DNA of 64,000 bases from contig NZ_CP136925.1 of the NCBI RefSeq assembly GCF_037126245.1, positions 124,001 to 188,000 of the forward strand, in the 5' to 3' direction. The translations under genes were made by a program, and so were the position numbers. This DNA is from Mangrovimonas cancribranchiae. GTDB taxonomy: Bacteria > Bacteroidota > Bacteroidia > Flavobacteriales > Flavobacteriaceae. Positions 1 through 8,915 of the stretch are shown here, piece after piece (position 1 is the stretch's first letter; each line of letters begins with the position of its first letter). Under the pieces are notes generated by a model, which ran no database searches, had not been told where the DNA came from, and worked only from the letters and a program-made list of their open reading frames with translations.

Positions 1-48
1 GTACCAGTTTTAATCGAGAAGTTTATTGAAGCGTTTAACTTTTCATAA
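1..48 (+). CDS. mutY: C-terminal end of A/G-specific adenine glycosylase MutY (partial)
   Basis: The first 16 codons form an open frame ending in TAA at 46-48 and read VPVLIEKFIEAFNFS. A Pro-x-Pro-Val-Leu-Ile type ending is what flavobacterial MutY proteins look like at their C terminus, and mutY commonly lies directly upstream of ssb-gldE-gldD in this family. Only the tail is present, so the call rests on the short motif and on gene order; it is likely but not proven. Confidence 0.5.
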   Translation, partial: VPVLIEKFIEAFNFS

Positions 49-101
49 AGCTGTAAGCTCATATTTTTTTATTAATTTTAATGAGATGTAAAGCAAAAAC
101 G

Positions 102-109
102 TAATTTTG
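102..109 (+). promoter_or_regulatory. candidate -7 box for ssb
   Basis: TAATTTTG fits the Bacteroidota -7 consensus TAnnTTTG and lies 23 bases before the ssb start codon. The expected TTTG about 19 bases upstream is degenerate, so this is a moderate call. Confidence 0.45.
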
Positions 110-132
110 TTATTTAAAACTAAAATAAAGAC

Positions 133-579
133 ATGTCAGGAACACTAAATAAAGTTATGCTTATTGGGCATTTAGGAGACGAAGTTAAAATGCATTACTT
201 TGATGGCGGCGGATGTATTGGACGTTTTCCTTTGGCTACAAACGAAACATACACCAATAAACAAACTAACGAGCGTGTTACAAATACCGAATGGCATAAT
301 GTTGTTGTAAGAAACAAAGCAGCAGAAATTTGTGAAAAATACTTAAGTAAAGGCGACCGCATTTATGTAGAAGGTAGAATAAAAACAAGAAAATGGACAG
401 ACGATAGCGGTAATGAAAGATATTCTACAGAAATACAATGCACAGATTTCACGTTTTTAACTACAAAGTCTGAAAGCGGTAACAACCAACAACCAAAACA
501 AGCAACACCATCGCCACAAAAGCCTGTTGAGAACAAAGAAACTTCAGGTGATAATGAAGATGATGATTTGCCTTTTTAA
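133..579 (+). CDS. ssb: single-stranded DNA-binding protein SSB
   Basis: SSB coats single-stranded DNA during replication, recombination and repair. The 148-residue protein opens with the usual SGTLNKVMLIGHLG strand and has one OB fold over about residues 3-110, including the WHNVVV and KGDRIYVEGRI motifs. A Gln/Pro-rich linker follows and the protein ends in the acidic tip DNEDDDLPF, which in SSBs binds RecQ, PriA, RecO and other partners. Length and architecture are normal. It lies between mutY and gldE in the common flavobacterial order mutY-ssb-gldE-gldD. Confidence 0.97.
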   Translation: MSGTLNKVMLIGHLGDEVKMHYFDGGGCIGRFPLATNETYTNKQTNERVTNTEWHNVVVRNKAAEICEKYLSKGDRIYVEGRIKTRKWTDDSGNERYSTEIQCTDFTFLTTKSESGNNQQPKQATPSPQKPVENKETSGDNEDDDLPF

Positions 580-615
580 TAAACCACTAACGTTTGTTTA
601 ACCAAAGTTTTACTA

Positions 616-1923
616 TTGGATTCAGAACCTCCGAGTTTACTGTTAATGTATATTTTAACAATTGATTACTCAATTGTATTTGGATTTGCCTTGCTTTTTG
701 TGTTGTTACTATGCTCTGCATTAATATCAGGCGCAGAAGTAGCGCTTTTTTCTCTCACAAAGTCAGATGTTGAAAATAGTATTGAAGAAGATGTAGCGGC
801 AATTAAAATCGTTTCAGCATTACTTGAAAGACCCAAAAAATTATTAGCCACCATACTTATAGCCAATAATTTTGTAAACATTGCTATTGTTATATTGTTT
901 GCTTATTTAGGCGAATTCTTATTTAAAAGTTTAACCACAGCTTGGTTAAGGTTTGTAATAGAAGTCGTTGTAGTGACATTTTTTATATTACTATTTGGTG
1001 AAATTTTGCCAAAAATTTACGCCAGCCGAAACAATCTAAGATTCGCCACTTTTATGGCTTATCCACTTAAAATTTTAGACACCATTTTTTCACCTTTAAG
1101 TTTACCTATGCGAAGTATTACAATAGGAATTCATAAACGTTTGGGTAAACAAAAAACAAATATAAGTGTCGATCAGCTTTCGCAAGCCTTAGAGTTAACA
1201 AGCGAAGAAGACACCACAAGTGAGGAGCACAAAATTTTACAAGGTATTGTGTCTTTTGGCAATACCGATACCAAGCAAGTTATGAAGCCTAGGATTGATA
1301 TTTTTGCACTTAATATCAATCAAAAATATCAAGATGTTATTCCAGAAATTGTGAACAATGGTTATTCCAGAATCCCTGTTTTTGAGGATAATATCGATAA
1401 TGTAAAAGGGGTTTTATACGTAAAAGATTTGTTGCCGCATATAGACAAAAAACAATTTGATTGGACTACATTACTAAGAGCGCCCTTTTTCGTGCCCGAA
1501 AATAAAAAGCTTGACGATTTAATGGTTGAGTTTCAAGAAAAGAAAGTCCACTTAGCCATTGTTGTAGATGAATATGGTGGTACATCAGGTGTTATTTCAT
1601 TAGAAGATATTATAGAGGAAATTGTTGGCGACATTAGTGATGAGTTTGATGATGAAGACCTCGTGTATTCTAAATTAGATAAGAACAATTATGTTTTTGA
1701 AGGAAAAACACCACTAAAAGACTTTTATAAAATTATAAAAATAGACGATAATACTATCTTTGAAGAGAAAAAAGGTGAAGCAGAAACTATAGCAGGTTTT
1801 GTGCTTGAAATATCTGGAAGTTTTCCGAAGTTAGGAAGTAAAATAAATTATAAAAATTACGTTTTTACTATAGAGTCTTTAGACAAAAAGCGCCTTAAAA
1901 GAATAAAAGTAACCATACCTTAA
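616..1923 (+). CDS. gldE: gliding motility protein GldE (CNNM/CBS/CorC family)
   Basis: GldE is an inner-membrane protein needed for, or supporting, Bacteroidota gliding and T9SS function together with GldD. The 435-residue protein has an N-terminal DUF21/CNNM membrane domain (about residues 15-200), a pair of CBS domains (about 215-335, with FQEKKVHLAIVVDEYGGTSGVISLEDI) and a C-terminal CorC/HlyC domain. I use the TTG at 616 because the N-terminal DSEPPSLLL resembles the conserved start of the family; the alternative is ATG at 646. It is followed after 3 bases by gldD. Biochemically it could be a cation exporter of the CorC type; the gliding assignment comes from the gldE-gldD pairing. Confidence 0.92.
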   Translation: MDSEPPSLLLMYILTIDYSIVFGFALLFVLLLCSALISGAEVALFSLTKSDVENSIEEDVAAIKIVSALLERPKKLLATILIANNFVNIAIVILFAYLGEFLFKSLTTAWLRFVIEVVVVTFFILLFGEILPKIYASRNNLRFATFMAYPLKILDTIFSPLSLPMRSITIGIHKRLGKQKTNISVDQLSQALELTSEEDTTSEEHKILQGIVSFGNTDTKQVMKPRIDIFALNINQKYQDVIPEIVNNGYSRIPVFEDNIDNVKGVLYVKDLLPHIDKKQFDWTTLLRAPFFVPENKKLDDLMVEFQEKKVHLAIVVDEYGGTSGVISLEDIIEEIVGDISDEFDDEDLVYSKLDKNNYVFEGKTPLKDFYKIIKIDDNTIFEEKKGEAETIAGFVLEISGSFPKLGSKINYKNYVFTIESLDKKRLKRIKVTIP

Positions 1924-1926
1924 TTT

Positions 1927-2508
1927 ATGAGATTACCTATTTCAATTTTAACTATGTTTATTTTGCTAAGTTGTGGTGAAGATCCCTTGCCAAAACCTAA
2001 AGCATATTTAAGATTAGACTATCCAAAGCCAGAGTATAAGACATATAAGTCAAATTATACGCCAATCGTGTTCGATAAAAATGAAGAAGTTTCTAAAGTA
2101 AATGTTAGAGAGCTTCAAGGTGAAACAAAAACTGTTGGTGTGGACTTAGTATATAAAAATTTGCAGGGCACTATTTATTTAACCTATAAACATGTTGAAG
2201 GTGATAAAGAACGATTAATAACGTTTTTAAAAGATGCTCAAAAATTTACGCAAGAGCACACTAGAAAAGCAGATGAAATTGTTGAGCAGCCTTATTTAAA
2301 TGCTGAGAGAAAGGTTTACGGTATGTTTTATGAAGTTGGTGGAAATGCCGCTTCGCAATCTCAGTTTTATGTGACAGATAGTTTAAATCACTTTTTAACA
2401 GGATCGCTTTATTTTTATACAAAACCAAATTACGATTCTATTTTGCCAGCTGCAAAATACTTAGAGAATGATATTAAGCGTATCATGGAAACAGTAAATT
2501 GGCAATAA
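1927..2508 (+). CDS. gldD: gliding motility lipoprotein GldD
   Basis: GldD is a lipoprotein required for gliding and, as part of the T9SS set, for surface protein export. The 193-residue protein starts with a lipoprotein signal (ILTMFILLSC, lipid-modified Cys near residue 16) and has the family features PKPKAYLRLDYP just after the anchor and TGSLYFYTKPNYDSILPAAKYLENDI near the C terminus. It sits 3 bases after gldE, consistent with translational coupling, and a strong hairpin terminator follows at once. Length is normal for GldD. Confidence 0.95.
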   Translation: MRLPISILTMFILLSCGEDPLPKPKAYLRLDYPKPEYKTYKSNYTPIVFDKNEEVSKVNVRELQGETKTVGVDLVYKNLQGTIYLTYKHVEGDKERLITFLKDAQKFTQEHTRKADEIVEQPYLNAERKVYGMFYEVGGNAASQSQFYVTDSLNHFLTGSLYFYTKPNYDSILPAAKYLENDIKRIMETVNWQ

Positions 2509-2510
2509 AA

Positions 2511-2537
2511 AAAAGCACTCTAAACTAGAGTGCTTTT
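2511..2537. terminator. bidirectional terminator between gldD and the HMA lipoprotein gene
   Basis: A perfect 12-bp inverted repeat (AAAAGCACTCTA / TAGAGTGCTTTT) with a 3-base loop is flanked by A and T runs on both sides. It lies between two convergent genes and can end both transcripts. Confidence 0.9.
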
Positions 2538-2559
2538 AATGTAAGTATTGTATTTTTTT

Positions 2560-3075
2560 CTAAGCTTGCTTTTTATCTGCACAGCATGGTTTTTTACAAT
2601 CTTTAGCGCAAGCAGTCTCTTTTTTAGCCTCTTCCTTATTAGCACAACAAGCCATTTTGCAATCTGCTTTGCATCCTTTTTTTGTTGAAGCCTCACCAGA
2701 TCCATCAAGTGTTTTCATGTTTTTTACAGAATACATGTCGCCAGCTTTCTTTACAGTTTCTTCTAAAGAAGTTGTGTTAACTGTTGCTACATCGTACTCA
2801 ACCATGGCTAATTCTTTATCAAAATCTACTGTTGCAGATTTTACACCATCCATGTTAGCTAATTTTTTCTCGATAGTTTTGGCGCAACCTACAGCACAAG
2901 TCATGCCGTCTATATTAAACTCAGCTTTAGCGTAAGTAGCATTTGGGTTTAATTTTTTTGTTTTAGATGTTTCAACTTCTACAGTTTTTACTTCTGGAGT
3001 TGTGTTGTTCTCTTTACAAGCAATAGTTAATAATGAAATGGTAACTACAGCAAAAAAATATTTTAAGTGTTTCAT
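2560..3075 (-). CDS. HMA-domain lipoprotein with a cysteine-rich, metallothionein-like tail
   Basis: A predicted periplasmic or membrane-anchored metal-binding lipoprotein of 171 residues. Residues 1-20 are a lipoprotein signal (LLTIAC). Residues about 47-115 form a heavy-metal-associated (HMA) fold with a GMTCAVGC motif, where the cysteines are spaced CX3C instead of the usual CXXC. The last 37 residues hold two copies of CX3CX3CC (Cys 135, 139, 143, 144 and 156, 160, 164, 165) separated by a charged Lys/Glu linker. This looks like a copper or other soft-metal binder; substrate and partner are not shown by the sequence. It is a single-gene unit bounded by a terminator. Confidence 0.8.
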   Translation of the reverse strand: MKHLKYFFAVVTISLLTIACKENNTTPEVKTVEVETSKTKKLNPNATYAKAEFNIDGMTCAVGCAKTIEKKLANMDGVKSATVDFDKELAMVEYDVATVNTTSLEETVKKAGDMYSVKNMKTLDGSGEASTKKGCKADCKMACCANKEEAKKETACAKDCKKPCCADKKQA

Positions 3076-3164
3076 CTTTAATGAATTTTATTTCATACAA
3101 AATTAAGAAATATTGCCTTTTATTCTATTAAAAGTTAGAGTTTTGTGCTTTTTTAAAACTATCT

Positions 3165-4049
3165 ATGAAAAATATACATCCTAAATGGCTTTTTCTAGTG
3201 TCATTATCTCTTATTTGGGGAAGCTCGTTTATATTAATAAAAAAGGCGCTTTTAGGTTTTACACCTTTTCAGTTAGGAGCTTTAAGGTCGGCGCTTACAG
3301 GATTGATTTTATTGGTTTTTGGTGCTAAGTATCTAAAGCATATTCCTAAGGAGAAATGGAAATGGATTGCGTTATCGGGTTTTCTAGGGTCTTTTTTTCC
3401 GGCGTTTCTGTTTGCGTTTGCACAAACAGAGATAGATAGTTCTATCGCGTCCATTTTAAACTCTTTGGTGCCTTTAAATACGACTTTAATTGGACTTACA
3501 ATTTTTAAAATTATTTCTACCAAACGCCAAATATTAGGTGTAATGATTGGTTTTTTGGGTACAGCAATATTAATTTTTGAAGGTGCTGATATTAATCCAG
3601 ATCAGAATTACTTTTATGCCCTTTTTGTGATTACTGCAACGGTTATGTATGCGTTTAATGTAAACATTATTAAACGGTATTTGCAAGATGTTAAACCATT
3701 GGCTATTGCTACTGGCAATTATCTTGTTATTTTCTTACCAGCACTATTGGTTTTGATTTTTTCAGGGTTTTTTACGTCAAAAACCATTCATGGAGTTATG
3801 TTTATGGAAGCATTGGGATTTGTAGCCATTTTAGCGTTGTTTGGTACAGCCATGGCAAAAGTTATATTTAATAGGTTGGTACAAATATCAACACCAGTAT
3901 TTGCATCTTCAGCGACATATTTAATGCCAGTTGTTGCCTTGTTATGGGGTGTTTTGGATGGTGAGGGTTTTAGCGTATTACAAGCTTTAGCAACCTTAAT
4001 TATTTTATTTGGGGTTTATCTTTCTCATAAACGAAAAAAGCCCGAATAA
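3165..4049 (+). CDS. EamA/DMT-family transporter
   Basis: This is a 294-residue inner-membrane permease of the drug/metabolite transporter superfamily, with about ten hydrophobic segments arranged as two EamA repeats. The first repeat begins with the characteristic LIWGSSFILIKKAL motif; the second starts near residue 150. The substrate cannot be told from sequence; relatives export amino acids or small metabolites. It is monocistronic, and its stop codon lies inside a bidirectional terminator shared with the convergent M16 operon. Confidence 0.88.
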   Translation: MKNIHPKWLFLVSLSLIWGSSFILIKKALLGFTPFQLGALRSALTGLILLVFGAKYLKHIPKEKWKWIALSGFLGSFFPAFLFAFAQTEIDSSIASILNSLVPLNTTLIGLTIFKIISTKRQILGVMIGFLGTAILIFEGADINPDQNYFYALFVITATVMYAFNVNIIKRYLQDVKPLAIATGNYLVIFLPALLVLIFSGFFTSKTIHGVMFMEALGFVAILALFGTAMAKVIFNRLVQISTPVFASSATYLMPVVALLWGVLDGEGFSVLQALATLIILFGVYLSHKRKKPE

Positions 4050-4066
4050 GTTATTCGAGCTTTTTT
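4034..4066. terminator. bidirectional terminator overlapping the 3' end of the EamA gene
   Basis: A16-bp stem (AAAAAAGCCCGAATAA against TTATTCGAGCTTTTTT) contains one C-A mismatch and a one-base gap between the arms. The left arm covers the last codons and stop of the transporter gene, and it also serves the convergent peptidase operon. Confidence 0.8.
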
Positions 4067-4085
4067 AAATATTTAAGTTTAAAAC

Positions 4086-6149
4086 TTAGTTGAAGTCTTC
4101 TTCTGTAACACCTTCGTTAATAACTACTTCAATTAATTTAGAAGTAATAGGCTGTCCCATTTGGGTACCTTCTTTAACTGAAGGGAAAAGAATACCATCG
4201 TAATCTTTATAGTCTTTTAAAACAGCTTCTTGAGTTTGTGTTTGTCCTTGCATAGAAGTGGTTTGAACTTCTTTGACTTTAAGACCTGTTTCTACATCGT
4301 AATATAAGGTAACAGATACAACTTCTCCAGAAACATCAACTTTATAAGCGTCTTTCCCATCGATTTTTTCCATTCCAGAAAGCTTAGCTTTGTCTGAGTT
4401 TAATAAATCTTTTTCTAAAAATAAGCCTGCCATTATTTTCATGTCATTGGCCATATTTTCAGGAAGTGGTTGTTTCATGCCGCCTCTTTTCATAAAAGTT
4501 TCTTTTTGAGTAACAACAACAGTCATCATTGGTGCACCATTCATAGAAACAACTTGAGCCATTTTGTTGTCTACCTTTTTCTCTTCATTTAATAATGTAG
4601 ATCCCATGGCATTGGCTTCGTATTTTAAAATTAAAGACGATACTTTATTTAATCTTTCTTCGCCGCCAATAGCCTTAATGTAATTGTTTAAAACAGTATT
4701 TACATCTACCCCTGATACTTCTTTAGGAGCTTCTGGCTTTTTAGTTGGGTTAGCGTACTTGTCGTAATATTTAATTGGTAAACCAGTTTTTTCAAGGTTT
4801 TCTATAATTTCACTGCCTTTACCTACAACAACAACACGTGCATTTTCAGGTTTGAAATATTTATTAGCGACACGTTGTACATCGGCAGTAGTAACAGCAT
4901 TTATTTTTTGAAGATATGTTGAGTAGAAATCTTCTGGTAAATCGTTTATAATAGTGTTTAAAGAATATCTAGCAATTGTTTGAGGACTTTCTAATGCTAG
5001 TACAAAATCACCCATATATTTTGCTTTAGCATTAGCTAATGCTTCTGCAGTTACAGGCTCGTTTTTAATTCGTTTAATCTCTTTTAAAGTCTCTACTACA
5101 GCACTATCTGTTACAGCGTTTCTAACTGATGCTCCTGCGCTAAAACGCGCTACATATTTATCGGCACTTAAACTTGATCTGGCGCCGTATGTATAACCAT
5201 GCTCTTCACGTAAATTCATGTTTAAGTAACTGTTAAAGCCACCACCAAGAATTTTGTTGGCGATTAAAACGGCATGATAATCTGGGTCGTTCATTTTAAG
5301 GTCTACTGTGTGCGTTAAAGAAATATTAGACTGCACAGCATTAGGCATATCAACAAAGTCAATTTGTGTTTTACCAACATTGTATTTTGCATCTGGAACG
5401 TTATAAGAAATATCGGCGCCTTGTTGCCATTTTCCAAAGTACTTTTCAACTTGCTTTTTTATGTCGTTGAATTTAACATCACCTACAACAACTAAGTAAC
5501 CGTTTTTAGGGTTAAAGTTTTCTTGGTAAAACTTTTTAACATCTTTTAACGTGGTTTTGTTAAGGGATTCTTCGGTAACAAATTCTCCGTAAGGGTGGTG
5601 TGTGCCATAAGCTAAAGCTCTTCCAACACGTCCAGCAACTGTAGAAACGCTATTTTCTCCAGATTTTATATTTTCTATAGCTTTATCTTTTTCTTTGTTA
5701 AATTCTTCTTCGTTAAAAACAGGGTTTATAGCAGCATCTGCCATTAACTCTAAAATTCTTTCAGAATATTTAGTTAACGATCTAGCATAACCACCTCTGT
5801 AACTAAAGTTCATAGAAGCACCTAAAAAATCAATTTCTTCGTTAAAAGCATCTTTAGAAATGGTTTGAGTGCCATTGCCCATCATACTCCCAAAAAGTTG
5901 AGAAACACCTGCAATATCTCCTTCTTTAATAGGTTTGTTATCTATAGTTAAACTATAAGAAACACGAGGGAGTTTATGGTTTTCAACAACAAGGACTTTA
6001 AGTCCGTTTTTAAGTTCAAATTCACCAGGAACTTCCAAAGTTATTTTTGGAGATGGTCCAGGTTCAGGTTGTTTAGATCGATCTACTTGAGCGTGAACCC
6101 CTATAGATATAAAAAACAATGCGATTAATGGATATATATATCTTTTCAT
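4086..6149 (-). CDS. M16 peptidase-like subunit without zinc motif, with a C-terminal lipoprotein-like domain
   Basis: This protein has two M16 (pitrilysin-type) domains, about residues 35-260 and 270-450, but where the catalytic subunit has HxxEH it has GVSQLFGSMMGNG, so it cannot bind zinc in the usual way. It should be the non-catalytic partner of the M16 protein encoded just upstream. From about residue 480 to the end it carries an extra region (around KAIGGEERLNKVSSL and ETGLKVKEVQTTSMQGQ) that resembles the LolA/LppX-like fold seen in outer-membrane lipoprotein-sorting families. I chose the ATG at 6149 because it gives a clean signal peptide ending in VHAQ; an in-frame ATG at 6176 would overlap the preceding gene. 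The complex is probably periplasmic. Confidence 0.85.
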   Translation of the reverse strand: MKRYIYPLIALFFISIGVHAQVDRSKQPEPGPSPKITLEVPGEFELKNGLKVLVVENHKLPRVSYSLTIDNKPIKEGDIAGVSQLFGSMMGNGTQTISKDAFNEEIDFLGASMNFSYRGGYARSLTKYSERILELMADAAINPVFNEEEFNKEKDKAIENIKSGENSVSTVAGRVGRALAYGTHHPYGEFVTEESLNKTTLKDVKKFYQENFNPKNGYLVVVGDVKFNDIKKQVEKYFGKWQQGADISYNVPDAKYNVGKTQIDFVDMPNAVQSNISLTHTVDLKMNDPDYHAVLIANKILGGGFNSYLNMNLREEHGYTYGARSSLSADKYVARFSAGASVRNAVTDSAVVETLKEIKRIKNEPVTAEALANAKAKYMGDFVLALESPQTIARYSLNTIINDLPEDFYSTYLQKINAVTTADVQRVANKYFKPENARVVVVGKGSEIIENLEKTGLPIKYYDKYANPTKKPEAPKEVSGVDVNTVLNNYIKAIGGEERLNKVSSLILKYEANAMGSTLLNEEKKVDNKMAQVVSMNGAPMMTVVVTQKETFMKRGGMKQPLPENMANDMKIMAGLFLEKDLLNSDKAKLSGMEKIDGKDAYKVDVSGEVVSVTLYYDVETGLKVKEVQTTSMQGQTQTQEAVLKDYKDYDGILFPSVKEGTQMGQPITSKLIEVVINEGVTEEDFN

Positions 6150-6165
6150 TTTTTGTAATGTCTTT

Positions 6166-7485
6166 TTATTGGTCATCTTTTTTAGGTAAGTATTCTAGCA
6201 CTAATCTTTGGTTAGGATTAAGATATTTCTTGGCTACATTACGAATGTCTTCTCTTGTAATGGATCTGTAAATATCTATTTCGTTATTAATTAATGCCGT
6301 GTCTCCATATAGCATATAATATCTCGCCAAAGAGTTAGCAATACCTTGAATACTTGAGTTTGAATTTACGAATTGGTTTTCAAACTTATTTTGCAGTTTT
6401 TGATAATCTTTTTCTGAGATTAATTCGTTTTGAACCTTAACAATTTCCTCGTCCATTTCGGCCAATAAATCGGTTAAAGGTACGTCGCCTAACGGAAGTC
6501 CAAAAAGTGCATAAATGCCATAATCTTCTTGACTAATATTAACGGCTTGTACTTGAAGAGCTTGTTTTTGCTCGTCAACTAATTTCTTATATAATACAGA
6601 GCTTTTACCGCTGCTTAAGTATGTTGAAAGCATGTCTAAAGCATACGCATCACGTTCTTTAAAAGAAGGTGTTCTGTAAGCTGCAATAACTGCTGGTATT
6701 TGAATGTTTTGATCGTAAGTCTTGGCATTAATTTGCTGAGTAATAGGATCCTCTTTTGGTAGATTTCTAGTAACCTCTTCGCCTCTAGGAATAGTACCAA
6801 AATAATCTTGAATCATTTTCTTTACCGAAGGAACATCGATGTCTCCAGCAACAACTAAAACAGCGTTGTTAGGAACGTAAAATTTATTGTTAAACGCTTG
6901 AAATTCTTCTAAAGTTGCGGCATCAAGATGGTCCATAGAACCTATTGTAGCCCAACGGTAAGGATGTTTTTTAAAGATGTTTTTCTTTACTTCAGCAAGT
7001 AGATTTCCATAAGGTTGGTTATCTACACGTAGTCTTTTTTCTTCTTTTACAACTTCATTTTGTGTATCAACACCTACTTGGTTTATTACGGGATGTAATA
7101 ATCTTTCCGATTCCATCCATAGTCCTAATTCCACATTATTAGATGGGAAAACTTCGTAATAATATGTTCGGTCGTCTGTAGTGTTAGCATTATTGCTACC
7201 GCCATTAGAAGAAACAATATTAAACCACTCGCCTCGTTCAATATTTTCGGTGCCTTCAAATAATAAGTGCTCAAAAAAGTGCGCAAATCCAGTACGTTCA
7301 GGATTTTCGTCTTTGGCACCTACGTGGTACATAACAGATGTTGTTACAACGGGAGCAGAATTATCTTGATGTAAAATAACGTGCATGCCGTTATCAAGAT
7401 CGTATTCTTCATACTTAACTTCTTGTGCTTTTAAGGCTAAATTTGCACAAAGCAAAGAAGATAGAAAAAAGATGCTTTTTTTCAT
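6166..7485 (-). CDS. M16 family zinc metallopeptidase, catalytic subunit
   Basis: A secreted M16 peptidase of 439 residues with a signal peptide (LLCANLALKAQ). The zinc motif HFFEH (HxxEH) lies around residue 68 in GFAHFFEHLLFEGT, and the downstream glutamate region NEVVKEEKRLRVDNQPYG is present. It has two M16 domains, normal for the short bacterial type. The gene is first in a two-gene operon and is followed after about 16 bases by the non-catalytic partner, so the two probably form a heterodimeric periplasmic oligopeptidase. Confidence 0.92.
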   Translation of the reverse strand: MKKSIFFLSSLLCANLALKAQEVKYEEYDLDNGMHVILHQDNSAPVVTTSVMYHVGAKDENPERTGFAHFFEHLLFEGTENIERGEWFNIVSSNGGSNNANTTDDRTYYYEVFPSNNVELGLWMESERLLHPVINQVGVDTQNEVVKEEKRLRVDNQPYGNLLAEVKKNIFKKHPYRWATIGSMDHLDAATLEEFQAFNNKFYVPNNAVLVVAGDIDVPSVKKMIQDYFGTIPRGEEVTRNLPKEDPITQQINAKTYDQNIQIPAVIAAYRTPSFKERDAYALDMLSTYLSSGKSSVLYKKLVDEQKQALQVQAVNISQEDYGIYALFGLPLGDVPLTDLLAEMDEEIVKVQNELISEKDYQKLQNKFENQFVNSNSSIQGIANSLARYYMLYGDTALINNEIDIYRSITREDIRNVAKKYLNPNQRLVLEYLPKKDDQ

Positions 7486-7677
7486 TTCAGATTTTGTTTT
7501 TAATTATAATTAATAACTGTTTGTATACAGTTATGTAAAAAAGTTACATAAAAATCAAAAATAAACATTTGTGTTGAGTATATATTGCTAAAAAGTTAAA
7601 AAAAAGATATTTAGAGGTAAGAAATGGTATTTTTTTCCGAAATTTAAAGAAAGTAACAACTTAAAATTCTGTATGTT

Positions 7678-8130
7678 ATGAATTCAACAGTTGCAGTTTC
7701 GTTTAAATATGGTTTGTTTACAGCTATCATGTTAATAGCTTATTTTTTAATTTTAAAATTGTTTGGGTTGCATTTAAATCCGTGGTTTCGGCTTTTTAAT
7801 GGTGTTTTAATGGCTGTAGGTATTTACATGGCAATTAAACTCTACAAGTTAATTTCTGGTGCTAGCTTTAATTACGTTAATGGGTTTAAAACAGGTTTGT
7901 TAACGGGCTTTTGGGGAACATTTCTATTTGCTGTTTTTATGGCGATTTACATGTTTCATATTGATGTAGAATTTATGAATACCTTGCTTAAAGATTGGTT
8001 TCAAGACATGAACAGAGGAGGCGGTATTTTAATTTTTATCATTTTAATTGAAGGGTTAGCCTCTACAGCAGTATTAACCTTAACTTTTATGCAAATTTTT
8101 AAAAACAGTACTAAATTAGTTGAAAACTAA
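7678..8130 (+). CDS. DUF4199 family membrane protein
   Basis: This small integral membrane protein (150 residues) has four hydrophobic segments, near residues 12-30, 37-57, 70-95 and 118-140. The overall pattern, including a conserved-looking SGASFNYVNGFKTGLLTG stretch between the second and third segments, fits DUF4199, a Bacteroidota family of unknown function. It is monocistronic and immediately precedes the rplU promoter. Confidence 0.7.
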   Translation: MNSTVAVSFKYGLFTAIMLIAYFLILKLFGLHLNPWFRLFNGVLMAVGIYMAIKLYKLISGASFNYVNGFKTGLLTGFWGTFLFAVFMAIYMFHIDVEFMNTLLKDWFQDMNRGGGILIFIILIEGLASTAVLTLTFMQIFKNSTKLVEN

Positions 8131-8137
8131 TAAAACG

Positions 8138-8168
8138 TTTGTAGTTTAATAATTTAGCAGTATATTTG
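8138..8168 (+). promoter_or_regulatory. promoter of rplU-rpmA
   Basis: TTTG at 8138-8141 is followed by exactly 19 bases and then TATATTTG at 8161-8168. This matches the Bacteroidota housekeeping sigma consensus TTTG-N19-TAnnTTTG perfectly. The predicted transcript would have a leader of about 40 bases before rplU, AT-rich and without a Shine-Dalgarno sequence. Confidence 0.85.
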
Positions 8169-8216
8169 CACTCATTTTTTGAGTAAAATTATTAACATAA
8201 ACTTAAACGTTACGCT

Positions 8217-8879
8217 ATGTACGCAATTGTAGAGATAGCAGGGCAGCAATTCAAAGTTGAGAAAGACCAAAAAGTTTTTGTTAACCGTTTACAAACAGAA
8301 GAAGGTAAGAAAGTTTCTTTCGATAACGTTCTTTTAATTGGAGATGGTGACAATGTAACTGTTGGCGCCCCAGCTATAGACGGAGCTCAAGTAGGAGCAA
8401 AAGTCGTGAAGCACCTTAAGGGTGATAAGGTTATTGTTTTCAAAAAGAAAAGACGTAAAGGCTACCGTGTGAAAAATGGTCACCGTCAAGCGCTTTCTGA
8501 AATCGTAATCGAAAACATCGTAGCTTCAGGAGCAAAAAAAGCTGCTCCAGCTAAAAAAGAAACAAAAAAAGCAGCGCCTAAAGCTGAAACTAAAAAGGCA
8601 GCACCAAAAAAATCAACCGCTAAAGCAGATGATTTAAAGAAAATTGAAGGTGCTGGACCTAAAGCAGCTGAAGCTTTAGTTAATGCAGGACTAGACACTT
8701 TTGCAAAAGTTGCTAAAGCAACACCAGAAGAGTTAAGTACTATTTTAACAGAAGCTAGCTCAAGATTAGCTCATTTAGTAACAGAAACTTGGCCAAAGCA
8801 AGCTGGATTAGCTGCTGAAGGTAAGTGGGATGAGTTAAAAGAATTACAAGATAGATTAGACGGCGGAATAGAAAAATAA
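8217..8879 (+). CDS. rplU: 50S ribosomal protein L21 with C-terminal helix-hairpin-helix extension
   Basis: Residues 1-104 are a complete bL21 ([18 protein letters not shown] at the start; [16 protein letters not shown] near residue 85). The protein then continues to 220 residues, about twice the usual 103. Residues 106-137 are a Lys/Ala/Pro-rich linker made of repeated KKAAPK units, and residues 138-210 form a compact domain with a helix-hairpin-helix signature ([19 protein letters not shown]). Such extended L21 proteins occur in flavobacteria; the role of the extension is unknown to me and could be RNA or DNA binding. rpmA follows after 36 bases. Confidence 0.97.
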   Translation: MYAIVEIAGQQFKVEKDQKVFVNRLQTEEGKKVSFDNVLLIGDGDNVTVGAPAIDGAQVGAKVVKHLKGDKVIVFKKKRRKGYRVKNGHRQALSEIVIENIVASGAKKAAPAKKETKKAAPKAETKKAAPKKSTAKADDLKKIEGAGPKAAEALVNAGLDTFAKVAKATPEELSTILTEASSRLAHLVTETWPKQAGLAAEGKWDELKELQDRLDGGIEK

Positions 8880-8915
8880 TTCCGTTAATTATTAACAAAA
8901 TAAAACCTTAAGACA

